DNA from: Actinomycetes bacterium
Lineage (GTDB): Bacteria; Actinomycetota; Actinomycetes; Actinomycetales; Cellulomonadaceae
Direction of reading: 5' to 3'
DNA length: 30,159 bases
Assembly (NCBI GenBank): GCA_021793115.1
Contig: JAJYTJ010000028.1
Span: forward strand, 1 to 30,159
Positions 7,599 through 14,535 of this stretch are shown in pieces. Position numbers and translations under genes: made by a program. Each line of letters opens with the position of its first letter. Within the stretch, counting starts at the first letter, position 1. Below the pieces are notes generated by a model. The model saw only the letters and a list, made by a program, of their open reading frames with translations. It was not told where the DNA came from and did no database searches.

Positions 7599-8312
7599 GT
7601 GTTGCGCTTCGTCCGGCGTTCTGTGGCGGTCGCCGCCGTGCTGCTGACGACCGTCGCCCTGGCGGGCCCAGCCATGGCCGCGAATCCGCCTGCCTCCTCC
7701 GACCCCAGCCCTTCGGCCTCGACGGGCTACGCCTGCCTCGACCAGGAGAACGGGTACGCCCCGTCCGGTGTGTGCCAGCTCGTCGTGCTCAAGGCCCAGG
7801 CGGTGTGCCGCAACAACGCGCCGTACCTCGACTACGCGGTGCGGCCCGAGGGCACCCCGGACACCGCGCTGAGCATCGTCTGGGGCGACCCGAGCACGGC
7901 CAACACCGTGACGCAGTCCAACCTGCCGCTCTCCGGCAGCGTCCTGTGGCCTGGCACGGTCCTCGACTCCCAGGGCAACGTCGTCGACTGGCCCGGCTGG
8001 AGCCTCGTCAACGGGAAGTGGGTCAAGGGTGACCAGTGGGACTGGGTGCGTCCCACCGTGCCCGTGACGTTCAAGGTGAACCCTGAGGCGACCGTCACCG
8101 TCACCTACCCGCCCGACCAGGCGTTCTGCAACCCGCCGCAGTCCGAGGTGCTGGCCGCCGAGGACGCGACGCCGCCGACGAGCGCGGTGCTGGCCTTCAC
8201 GGGTGCCGGTGACGCCACGCCGCTGTTCTACGTGGCGCTCGGCGGGCTCCTCCTCGGTGCCCTCCTCGTGGTGATCCGCATCCTGGTGCGTCGCCGCCGC
8301 ACCGCCGGCTGA
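7599..8312 (+). CDS. LAxTG-type cell-wall anchored surface protein
   Basis: This 237-residue secreted protein has an N-terminal signal peptide (RFVRRS, hydrophobic core, cleavage likely near AMA-A). A Ser/Pro linker leads into a compact Trp/Cys-containing domain, for example GYACLDQENGY, AVCRNNAPYLDY and WSLVNGKWVKGDQWDW. The C-terminus is a sortase signal: LAFTG at 198-202, a hydrophobic segment and RRRR. LAxTG is the motif known for class E sortases of high-GC actinobacteria, so covalent attachment to peptidoglycan is predicted. GTG at 7599 is chosen because GGGAG lies five bases upstream and it places the signal peptide first. The last 85 bp are antisense to the serC coding end. I do not recognise the central domain. 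Confidence 0.8.
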   Translation: MLRFVRRSVAVAAVLLTTVALAGPAMAANPPASSDPSPSASTGYACLDQENGYAPSGVCQLVVLKAQAVCRNNAPYLDYAVRPEGTPDTALSIVWGDPSTANTVTQSNLPLSGSVLWPGTVLDSQGNVVDWPGWSLVNGKWVKGDQWDWVRPTVPVTFKVNPEATVTVTYPPDQAFCNPPQSEVLAAEDATPPTSAVLAFTGAGDATPLFYVALGGLLLGALLVVIRILVRRRRTAG

Positions 8313-9412
8313 CGCCCGACGCACGCGGTCAGCGCGAGCACGTCGTCCGGGTCGACCGCCGGGTACATGCCCACGCGCAGCTGGTTGCGGCCCAGCCGCC
8401 GGTAGGGCTCGGTGTCGACGACGCCGTTGGCGCGCAGCACGGACGTCACCGTGGCGGCCTCCACCGGCGGCAGCAGGTCCACCGTGCCGACCACCGTGGA
8501 GCGCGCGGCCTCGTCGGCCACGAACGGCGTGGCCCAGTCACGCGCCTGCGCCCACGAGTAGAGGTGCCCGGCGGACGTCGCGGACCGCTCGATGGCCCAC
8601 GGCAGGCCGCCGTGCGCGGCGATCCAGTCCAGCTGCTCGGCGAGCAGGACGAGCGTCGTGATCGCCGGCGTGTTGAGCGTCTGGTCCTGGCGTGAGTTCG
8701 TCACCGCGGCGCTGAACGACAGGAACTCCGGCACCCAGCGGCCGCTCGCCTCGATCCGCGCAGCGCGCTCGATCGCCGCGGGCGACACGGCGGCGAGCCA
8801 CAGCCCGCCGTCGGAGGCCAGCACCTTCTGCGGCGCGAAGTAGTAGACGTCGGCCTGCGTCAGGTCGACGGGCAGGGCCCCGGCCGCGGACGTCGCGTCC
8901 ACCACGACGAGCGCGTCGCCGTAGCGCGGGTCGCGCCGCACCGGCGCCATGACGCCCGTGGACGTCTCGTTGTGCGGCCAGGCGTAGACGTCCGCGTCCT
9001 CCACCGGCCGAGGCAGGACGACGGTGCCCGGCTCGGACTGCGTGACGGACGGCTCGGCGAGGAAGGGTGCCCGGGTGGTGGCCGCGGCGAACTTGGCGCC
9101 GAACTCGCCGAACACGCCGTGGGCGCTGCGGTGCTCGACCAGGCAGCACGTCGCGACGTCCCAGAACGCGGAGGAGCCGCCGGCGCCCAGCACGATCTCG
9201 TACCCGTCCGGCAGGCCCAGGAGCGACGTCAGGCCGGCCTTGATGTGGCCGACGAGCGCGCGCACCGGCTTCTGCCGGTGGGAGGTGCCCAGGAGCGAGG
9301 ACCCGGCGGCGGAGAGGGCGGCCACCTGCTCCGGCCGGATCTTCGAGGGACCCGAGCCGAACCGCCCGTCGGAGGGCAGCAGGTCCGTGGGGATGCGCAG
9401 ATCGGGGGCCAT
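8228..9412 (-). CDS. serC: Phosphoserine aminotransferase
   Basis: SerC is a PLP enzyme of the phosphorylated serine pathway. It converts 3-phosphohydroxypyruvate and glutamate to phosphoserine and 2-oxoglutarate. The 394-residue sequence has the actinobacterial SerC pattern: FGSGPSKIRPEQ near 18-29, GTSHRQ for substrate contacts, GAGGSSAFWD (77-86), the VVVDATSAAGALP stretch with the PLP-nitrogen aspartate, and the Schiff-base Lys196 in YFAPQKVLAS. Normal family similarity seems to end around DVLALTACV. The final ~30 residues are Arg-rich and lie antisense to the end of the LAFTG gene, apparently a read-through tail. The ATG at 9412 lies six bases beyond TATCCT, a leaderless arrangement. It diverges from the DtxR gene. 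Confidence 0.93.
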   Translation of the reverse strand: MAPDLRIPTDLLPSDGRFGSGPSKIRPEQVAALSAAGSSLLGTSHRQKPVRALVGHIKAGLTSLLGLPDGYEIVLGAGGSSAFWDVATCCLVEHRSAHGVFGEFGAKFAAATTRAPFLAEPSVTQSEPGTVVLPRPVEDADVYAWPHNETSTGVMAPVRRDPRYGDALVVVDATSAAGALPVDLTQADVYYFAPQKVLASDGGLWLAAVSPAAIERAARIEASGRWVPEFLSFSAAVTNSRQDQTLNTPAITTLVLLAEQLDWIAAHGGLPWAIERSATSAGHLYSWAQARDWATPFVADEAARSTVVGTVDLLPPVEAATVTSVLRANGVVDTEPYRRLGRNQLRVGMYPAVDPDDVLALTACVGRQPAVRRRRTRMRITTRRAPRRSPPSAT

Positions 9413-9418
9413 GCGCCG

Positions 9419-9424
9419 AGGATA
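9419..9424 (-). promoter_or_regulatory. -10 box of a leaderless serC promoter
   Basis: TATCCT on the minus strand, then CGGCGC, then ATG at 9412. The same spacing recurs at several other genes in the window. Confidence 0.55.
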
Positions 9425-9441
9425 TGCGCCGATCGCGCCAC

Positions 9442-9458
9442 TACCCTGGGATCCAGGG
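9442..9458 (+). promoter_or_regulatory. -10 box with overlapping palindrome for the dtxR-family gene
   Basis: TACCCT (9442-9447) is a good -10 hexamer for the regulator gene. It is embedded in the palindrome CCCTGG-GAT-CCAGGG (9444-9458). A protein bound there would cover the -10 box and transcription start. The leader would be about 50 nt with GGAGG at 9492-9496. Which protein binds is unknown; it does not resemble the AT-rich iron box. Confidence 0.4.
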
Positions 9459-9502
9459 CGGCCCGCGCCCGGACGCACGTGGCAGGGACGTGGAGGCGAC
9501 GC

Positions 9503-10198
9503 GTGAGCGACCTGATCGACACCACCGAGATGTACCTCAAGACGATCTACGAGCTCAGCGAGGAAGGCATCACGCCGCTGCGGGCCCGCATCGCCGAGCG
9601 TCTCGGGCACTCGGGCCCCACGGTGTCGCAGACGGTCGCGCGCATGGAGCGCGACGGCCTCGTCGTGCTCGCCGGCGACCGGCGCCTCGAGCTCACGGAG
9701 GCAGGCCACCTCAAGGCGATGCGCGTCATGCGCAAGCACCGGCTGGCCGAGCGGCTGCTCATCGACGTCATCGGCCTGGAGTGGCCGCTGGCGCACGACG
9801 AGGCGTGCCGCTGGGAGCACGTGATGAGCGAGCGGGTGGAGATGCGTCTCACGCGGCTGCTCGAGCACCCGCACTACGACCCGTACGGCAATCCGATCCC
9901 GGGCCTGGACGAGATCGGCGAGCACGGCACGGTGCCCGGGTTCCTCGAGGGCGTGGTGTCGCTCGTCGACCCGGGCGCACCCACGGGCGGCGCGCTCGGG
10001 GTGGTGCGGCGCATCGGGGAGCCGGTGCAGGTGGACGTCGAGCTGCTCGGCCGGCTCGCGGAGGCCGGGATCCTGCCCGGCGCGCAGGTGAGCGTGGCCC
10101 GTGAGGACGGTCTGGTGACGGTGGGTATGCCCGGTTCGCCCGATGTCCTCGACCTTCCGGACGAGGTCGCGCGGCACATCTTCGTCGCCACAATGTGA
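9503..10198 (+). CDS. DtxR/IdeR family metal-dependent repressor
   Basis: This 231-residue protein matches the full-length DtxR/IdeR architecture. An N-terminal winged helix begins TTEMYLKTIYELSEEG, with recognition-helix region GHSGPTVSQTVARMERDGLV. A dimerisation and metal-binding domain contains HRLAERLLIDVIGLEW, the HDEACRWEHVMS metal motif and HPHYDPYGNPIPG. A C-terminal SH3-like domain follows from about residue 155. Such proteins use Fe2+ (or Mn2+) to repress iron-uptake and storage genes. The GTG at 9503 has GGAGG five to six bases upstream. It diverges from serC. No siderophore or iron-transport gene is visible except possibly the EntS-like exporter. Confidence 0.93.
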   Translation: MSDLIDTTEMYLKTIYELSEEGITPLRARIAERLGHSGPTVSQTVARMERDGLVVLAGDRRLELTEAGHLKAMRVMRKHRLAERLLIDVIGLEWPLAHDEACRWEHVMSERVEMRLTRLLEHPHYDPYGNPIPGLDEIGEHGTVPGFLEGVVSLVDPGAPTGGALGVVRRIGEPVQVDVELLGRLAEAGILPGAQVSVAREDGLVTVGMPGSPDVLDLPDEVARHIFVATM

Positions 10199-10207
10199 CT
10201 TTGGTCC

Positions 10208-10245
10208 CATGTCGCGTGGGGCTCGCGCGGGGCGGTCGCGACATG
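10208..10245. terminator. Hairpin after the dtxR-family gene
   Basis: CATGTCGCG (10208-10216) and CGCGACATG (10237-10245) form a perfect 9-bp stem with a 20-nt loop just past the stop codon. There is no T-tract, so termination is only suggested. Confidence 0.4.
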
Positions 10246-10291
10246 CCTGGTGGGCGCCATCTGGACGGATGAACACGTTCGTGACCGGAAC

Positions 10292-10321
10292 GTGACAAGC
10301 GGCCGAACGGTCCGGTACGGT
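10292..10321 (+). promoter_or_regulatory. Promoter for the riboswitch/NlpC transcript
   Basis: GTGACA (10292-10297) and TACGGT (10316-10321) are separated by 18 bp, a reasonable sigma-70-type promoter. It would give a transcript starting near 10328, containing the whole riboswitch. Confidence 0.45.
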
Positions 10322-10364
10322 CGAACCGCTTGCCGGAACCCTCCTCCGGGAAGCCCTCGGGCGG

Positions 10365-10547
10365 ATCGCCGAATCCTGCCGCCGCACGGGGTCCGTACAA
10401 CTCGCCGGCAGGAGCGGGGGACCCAATCGCGGGCACCGGTCACGGTGTCCTTGGGGTGAAGCCGGGCGGACGGTCTTCGGACCGCTCGACCGGCCGGGTG
10501 ATCTCCCACCCGAACCCGACAGCTGACCTCGTAGGCGTCAGGAGAGG
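10365..10547 (+). promoter_or_regulatory. c-di-AMP riboswitch (ydaO/yuaA class)
   Basis: The leader of the NlpC/P60 gene carries the conserved islands of the ydaO class in order: GGAGCGGGGGACCCAAT (10411-10427), TTGGGGTGAAGC (10451-10462), CGAACCCGACAGCTGACCTC (10511-10530) and GTAGGCGTCAGGAGAGG (10531-10547). These islands form the two symmetric c-di-AMP pockets in the known structures. The class is typically an OFF switch, and in actinobacteria it commonly precedes wall hydrolases. The last conserved stretch merges into the ribosome-binding GGAGAGG, nine bases before the TTG start, so control at translation initiation is possible. Boundaries are approximate. Confidence 0.9.
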
Positions 10548-10555
10548 CAGCCAGC

Positions 10556-11305
10556 TTGTCCGTACGCACGTCTCACGGCCGGCATCGCGCGGCGACGCGC
10601 CCGTCGACCCCTCTCACGCAGTTCACGTCGACGGCGACCTCGCAGCTGCAGGTCGTCGGTCGCCGTACCGCCATCGTGGCCGCCTCGTCCGGACTCATCG
10701 TGTCCGCCATGGGTGCCACGCCCGCATTCGCGAGCAGTGACAGTGCCGTCGGGTTCCCGTCGGTCGACACGGCTGCCCTCGCCGCCCAGGCGCAGGCTCA
10801 GCTCGAGCTCGCACCCGTCGTCACCGCCCCTGCCGACGCGCAGTGGACGCTCGACGTCGACAGCGTCACCGCGGTCAAGCCCGCCCCGCCCAAGGTGGTG
10901 CGGTCCACCGTGCGGACCAGCCGTTCAGCCGTCCGCGTCGCGGTGGCCAACAACCCGGCGCCGCCCAGCGTCGCCGGCAGCGCGGTGCTGCAGATCGCCG
11001 CCCGTTACGTGGGCACCCCCTACGTGTACGGCGGCTCCACCCCGGCCGGTTTCGACTGCTCCGGGTTCGTGCAGTACGTCTACGCGCAGCTCGGCATCAG
11101 CCTGCCCCGCACGGCCGGTGCGGACCGCTACGCCGGGACGGTCGTCTCGGCGGCCGACGCGCGGCCCGGTGACCTCATCTGGTCGCCCGGCCACGTGGCC
11201 ATCTACGCCGGTGGGGGCATGCAGATCGACTCGCCGCGTCCCGGCAAGACGGTCCAGTTCCGCGCCATCTGGCAGTCCAACCCGGTCTTCATCCGGGTGA
11301 GCTGA
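10556..11305 (+). CDS. Secreted NlpC/P60 (C40) peptidoglycan endopeptidase
   Basis: This is a 249-residue wall hydrolase that should cleave peptide stems of peptidoglycan outside the cell. The N-terminus has a long basic region and a signal peptide (RRTAIVAASSGLIVSAMGA, cleavage near AFA-S). A low-complexity linker follows. The C-terminal NlpC/P60 domain (about 140-249) has nucleophile Cys168 in FDCSGFV and His213 in SPGHVAIYAG. The TTG start at 10556 is set by the riboswitch end and GGAGAGG. Control by c-di-AMP links hydrolase synthesis to osmotic or wall state. A strong terminator follows at 11321-11357, so the gene is monocistronic. Confidence 0.92.
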   Translation: MSVRTSHGRHRAATRPSTPLTQFTSTATSQLQVVGRRTAIVAASSGLIVSAMGATPAFASSDSAVGFPSVDTAALAAQAQAQLELAPVVTAPADAQWTLDVDSVTAVKPAPPKVVRSTVRTSRSAVRVAVANNPAPPSVAGSAVLQIAARYVGTPYVYGGSTPAGFDCSGFVQYVYAQLGISLPRTAGADRYAGTVVSAADARPGDLIWSPGHVAIYAGGGMQIDSPRPGKTVQFRAIWQSNPVFIRVS

Positions 11306-11320
11306 CCAGCAGCGTTCCGT

Positions 11321-11357
11321 CGAAGGCCCCGCCGACACCCGTCGAGCGGGGCCTTCG
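11321..11357 (+). terminator. Terminator after the NlpC/P60 gene
   Basis: CGAAGGCCCCG (11321-11331) and CGGGGCCTTCG (11347-11357) form a perfect 11-bp stem with a 15-nt loop, followed by TCGTC. It is a GC-rich intrinsic terminator of the actinobacterial kind. Confidence 0.75.
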
Positions 11358-11385
11358 TCGTCAGGGGGCTGCTGGGTGACGCGGC

Positions 11386-11391
11386 TACCCT
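11386..11391 (+). promoter_or_regulatory. Possible -10 box for the HNH gene
   Basis: TACCCT lies downstream of the preceding terminator and 76 bases before the HNH start. It predicts a leader of about 70 nt ending in AGGAGA. Confidence 0.35.
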
Positions 11392-11467
11392 GTGTCCTGC
11401 ATCACGCGAGTTGCCTGGGCAGGGACCGGCAGCCAGCCGGCCCCACCTGCGAGGTCAGGAGAACGCC

Positions 11468-12052
11468 GTGCTGACGACGGACGCCACCCCACCATCTACG
11501 ACGCCCGCACCCGGGCGGGCCCCCGACACGGAGGGCGCGGACGGGCCGGCGGGCGGGACACCCCCGAGGGCTCTGCTCCTCAACGCGAGCCTCGAGCCGC
11601 TCTGCGTCGTCAGCCTGCGACGTGCGGTGGTGCTCGTCATGACAGGCAAGGCGACCGTCCTGGAATCCGAGGGCCGCATGCTCCACTCCGAGCGTGCGGC
11701 CCTTCCTGTTCCCGTCGTCCTGTCGCTCACGCGCTACGTCCACGTGCCGCAGCGGCGCGTGGTGCCGCCCACGCGGCGCACCGTGCTGCAGCGCGACAAC
11801 CACCGCTGCGCGTACTGCGGCGGCGGCGCCGACACGGTGGACCACGTGCTGCCGCGGTCGCGCGGCGGGCGGCACGAGTGGACCAACGTGGTGGCGGCGT
11901 GCGTGCGGTGCAACCACCGCAAGGCGGACCGGCTGCTCCACGAGATCGGCTGGCAGCTCCCGTTCACGCCGCACGCCCCCCGGTGGTCGGTGGCGCTGGG
12001 CGCCGCGGCGGCCCGCTCCGAGGCGTCCTGGAGCCGCTACCTCGCCGCCTGA
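11468..12052 (+). CDS. HNH endonuclease family protein
   Basis: This 194-residue protein has a disordered N-terminal tail (about 1-32) and the conserved segment LLLNASLEPLCVVSLRRAVV. An HNH nuclease domain follows with CAYCGG, DHVLPRSRGG, the asparagine in WTNVVAAC, and CNHRKADR: two zinc Cys pairs around the His-Asn-His core. It belongs to the widespread actinobacterial HNH family annotated as nucleases, with no established cellular role. AGGAGA lies about five bases before the GTG. It stands between the riboswitch-controlled hydrolase and the universal stress protein and does not look mobile: composition matches the flanks and no intron or intein is present. Confidence 0.88.
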   Translation: MLTTDATPPSTTPAPGRAPDTEGADGPAGGTPPRALLLNASLEPLCVVSLRRAVVLVMTGKATVLESEGRMLHSERAALPVPVVLSLTRYVHVPQRRVVPPTRRTVLQRDNHRCAYCGGGADTVDHVLPRSRGGRHEWTNVVAACVRCNHRKADRLLHEIGWQLPFTPHAPRWSVALGAAAARSEASWSRYLAA

Positions 12053-12128
12053 AAGGGCCGCGCGACGCGCCGCGGAGGGCCACCGCACTCGACCCATCAG
12101 ATCGTCAAGGACGTGCCACGATGGGGTG

Positions 12129-13064
12129 ATGACGCGCTCTCGGGAGATTCTGGTCGGGGTCGACGGTTCGGTCGCCAGCCTGCACGCGCTGGACTGGGCG
12201 GTGCAGGAGGCGGCGGTCCACGGGTTGGGCCTGCGTCTCGTGTGCGGCTACGCGTTGCCGTCGTTCGCGGCGGCCTCGCTCGACGGCGGGTACGCCGCGC
12301 TCGACGACTCCGCGATCCGCGCCGGGGCGCAGGCCGTGGTGGCCGAGGCGGCCGAGCACGTGGCGCACGCCGGCGTGCCGGTCTCGTCGCACGTCACCGT
12401 CGGCGACGCGGCGGCCGTGCTCATCGACGAGTCGGCGCACGTGACGATGGCCGTGGTGGGCACCCGGGGCGGCGGAGGGTTCGCGGAGCGGCTGCTCGGC
12501 ACCGTCTCGTCGGCGCTGCCCGCGCACGCGCAGTGCCCGACGATCGTGGTGCCGACCCGGCGGGTGGCCAAGGGCGTCCCGCCGCAGGAGGAGCCGCTCG
12601 TGGTGCGGCCCGTGCGGCGCGTCATGGTGGGCCTGGACGGCTCGCCGCAGGCAGAGCTGGCTCTGCGCTGGGCGATCCGGGAGGCGAAGGCGTGGGACGC
12701 CGAGCTGGTGGCCGTCACGGGCGTGCCGGTCACCGCCGGGTCGGGCACGCTGGCGTGGCTGCCGGCGGCGGTGGACCACGAACAGGTGCTGGAGGACGTC
12801 GCCGCGGCGCTCGACGTGCTGGTCGACCGTGTCGCGGCGGAGGAGCCGGGGGCGCCGACGATCACGCGGACGGTGCGCGACGGCACGGGCGCCCAGCTGC
12901 TGACGGAGATCTCCGGCGGCGAGGACCTCCTCGTCGTCGGTTCGCGCGGCCGGGGCGGGTTCGCCGGCCTGCTGCTGGGCTCGACGAGCCAGGCGGTGCT
13001 TCACCACGCGCAGTGCCCGGTGATGATCGTCACCGGCAAGTGCACGCTCGGGGACGACGAGTAG
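12129..13064 (+). CDS. Tandem universal stress protein (two UspA domains)
   Basis: This 311-residue protein has two UspA domains (about 5-142 and 163-308). Each begins with a VGVDGS / VGLDGS strand-loop. Each also carries an ATP-binding signature, GTRGGGGFAERLLGTVS in the first and GSRGRGGFAGLLLGSTS in the second, so both halves should bind ATP. Tandem USPs are common in actinobacteria and are induced by hypoxia, starvation or redox stress in studied cases. A GTG lies just upstream in frame at 12126. No strong ribosome-binding site is visible. The 76-bp gap to the HNH gene allows either co-transcription or its own promoter. Confidence 0.92.
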   Translation: MTRSREILVGVDGSVASLHALDWAVQEAAVHGLGLRLVCGYALPSFAAASLDGGYAALDDSAIRAGAQAVVAEAAEHVAHAGVPVSSHVTVGDAAAVLIDESAHVTMAVVGTRGGGGFAERLLGTVSSALPAHAQCPTIVVPTRRVAKGVPPQEEPLVVRPVRRVMVGLDGSPQAELALRWAIREAKAWDAELVAVTGVPVTAGSGTLAWLPAAVDHEQVLEDVAAALDVLVDRVAAEEPGAPTITRTVRDGTGAQLLTEISGGEDLLVVGSRGRGGFAGLLLGSTSQAVLHHAQCPVMIVTGKCTLGDDE

Positions 13065-13221
13065 CCGGTGCCCGCGGTACCGCATATCACATCACGGGCT
13101 AGTTGTGGGTAGAAGGGCCCGATCCGGGGAGAACGCGTTCCGCTGGGCGGGTGCCACTACCGCTTCGTGACGCGCAACCGTGGGCCACAAGTCCCGGGTG
13201 GGTTGCCCGACGTGCTGCGTA

Positions 13222-13314
13222 CCGTCCCGTGCCATGACACGGCGTGTGCGAAGAAAGGGCGATTCGCCCCTTCAGTCGCAGCCGTCCCGTGCCGATGTCC
13301 CGGAGGCGTATACA
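13222..13314 (+). promoter_or_regulatory. Repeat-bearing upstream region of the second CAP gene
   Basis: CCGTCCCGTGCC occurs at 13222-13233 and again at 13282-13293, sixty bases apart (near six helical turns). Between them is an imperfect hairpin, AAGGGCG...CGCCCCTT (about 13255-13272). TATACA at 13309-13314 is a plausible -10 box, 25 bp before the ATG. The repeats could be paired protein-binding sites; no binder is identified. Confidence 0.35.
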
Positions 13315-13338
13315 CCCCGGCACTGGGAAGGCGGCGTC

Positions 13339-14535
13339 ATGGCGCTCACGCGGCGTGTCGCGGCGACATCCGTCCCGCACCAGAAGAGCTCGACCGACGG
13401 CGAGCCGCACGCGGCCGAGCCGCACGCGGCCGAGCCGCACGGCCCTGGCGTCGCGACCGCGCCCCTGCTGGACCATGTCCCCACGCAGCGCGGAGCCTTC
13501 CCGGAGGCCCCGGAGCTGCAGCCCCAGCCGGTCGGCACCGAGGAGGCGCCGCAGCGCCGCAGTGGCCGCACGGGCCTCCTCGTCGTCGCGCTGACCGTCA
13601 GCGGCGCGCTCGTCGCCAGCAGCGTCGTCGTGGCCCACCAGCACGCCCAGCAGGTGGCCGCGCGCACCGCGGCCGACCTCCGGGTGGCGGCCGACCGTAC
13701 CGTGGCCGACGGTGACGTGGCGGCCCGGTACGCCGCGCAGCAGTCCGCGGCCGGTGCGCTCGGCGGCGCCCTCGCGGCCGCGCGCGCCGCGGCCCGCGCC
13801 GCCGCGGCCGACGGCACCACCCAGCTCGCCGCGGACACGCACGCCGACCCGGCGCTGCTCGCCGCGCTCCAGGCGGCGATCGGCGTGGCGACCACCACGG
13901 CTGCCGACGACACCGCGAGCCTCGTGCAGCTGTCCGCCGCCGCCGCCGGCGTGGCCGCACCGGCCAAGGCCGCCTCGGACGCCGAAGCCGCGTGGCAGGC
14001 CGCCGACCAGGCACGCATCGCCGCTGAGCAGGCTGCGGCCCAGGCGGCCGCCCAGGCCGCGGCCCGGGCCGCCGTGACCAAGCCGGCCGTCCGGCACACC
14101 ACGAGCACCCGGCCCGTCACCTCCACCGCCTCGGTGCCCGCACCCGCTGGAGGCCGCGTCCAGGCGATCCCCGCCGGCGGCCTCGTCTGCCCCGGGGCGC
14201 CCGTGGGCGCGGGGATCGGCGAGTCCAGCTACAGCGCCATCGGCACGGCCATCAACGCCTGGCGCCAGGGCCAGGGCCTGCCGGCGCTGGCCATCCAGCG
14301 CTCGTCCACGCTCGTGGCGCACGCGCTCGACATGGCGGCCTCGGGCGGCATCTGGCACTCGGGGTACGACAACATCGTCGGCTGCACCACCGGCTCGGTG
14401 AGCACGCTCGTCACCGCGTGGGCCAACTCGGCGCCGCACCGCGCGCAGATGGTGCGCACGGACGTCAGCCGGATGCTCATCGGCGGCGCGACGTCCGGCG
14501 GCTGGCTCTACGGAGCCGTGAAGTTCAGCAGCTGA
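13339..14535 (+). CDS. Membrane-anchored Ala-rich protein with C-terminal CAP domain
   Basis: This 398-residue protein has four parts: an N-terminal cytoplasmic tail with EPHAA repeats (about 25-38), one membrane segment (about 78-100), a long Ala-rich region (100-250) likely to be helical or coiled, and a CAP domain after a Pro/Thr linker. The CAP part shows INAWRQGQGLPAL, LVAHALDMAASGGIWHSG, WANSAPHRAQMV and a final GWLYGAVKFS strand. The ATG at 13339 is preferred over further upstream in-frame starts because GGGAAGG lies eight bases before it. The overall layout suggests a surface-exposed domain held off the membrane by a stalk. Its last 11 bp overlap the convergent dimethylargininase gene. 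Confidence 0.85.
   Translation: MALTRRVAATSVPHQKSSTDGEPHAAEPHAAEPHGPGVATAPLLDHVPTQRGAFPEAPELQPQPVGTEEAPQRRSGRTGLLVVALTVSGALVASSVVVAHQHAQQVAARTAADLRVAADRTVADGDVAARYAAQQSAAGALGGALAAARAAARAAAADGTTQLAADTHADPALLAALQAAIGVATTTAADDTASLVQLSAAAAGVAAPAKAASDAEAAWQAADQARIAAEQAAAQAAAQAAARAAVTKPAVRHTTSTRPVTSTASVPAPAGGRVQAIPAGGLVCPGAPVGAGIGESSYSAIGTAINAWRQGQGLPALAIQRSSTLVAHALDMAASGGIWHSGYDNIVGCTTGSVSTLVTAWANSAPHRAQMVRTDVSRMLIGGATSGGWLYGAVKFSS

Noticed and set aside
11468..12052. HNH gene as a homing endonuclease or mobile element
   Set aside because: It is a free-standing gene with its own ribosome-binding site and host-like composition, with no intron, intein or repeats around it.
13222..13293. Second riboswitch upstream of the CAP gene
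   Set aside because: The repeats and weak hairpin do not match any riboswitch class I know, and none of the ydaO-class islands are present.
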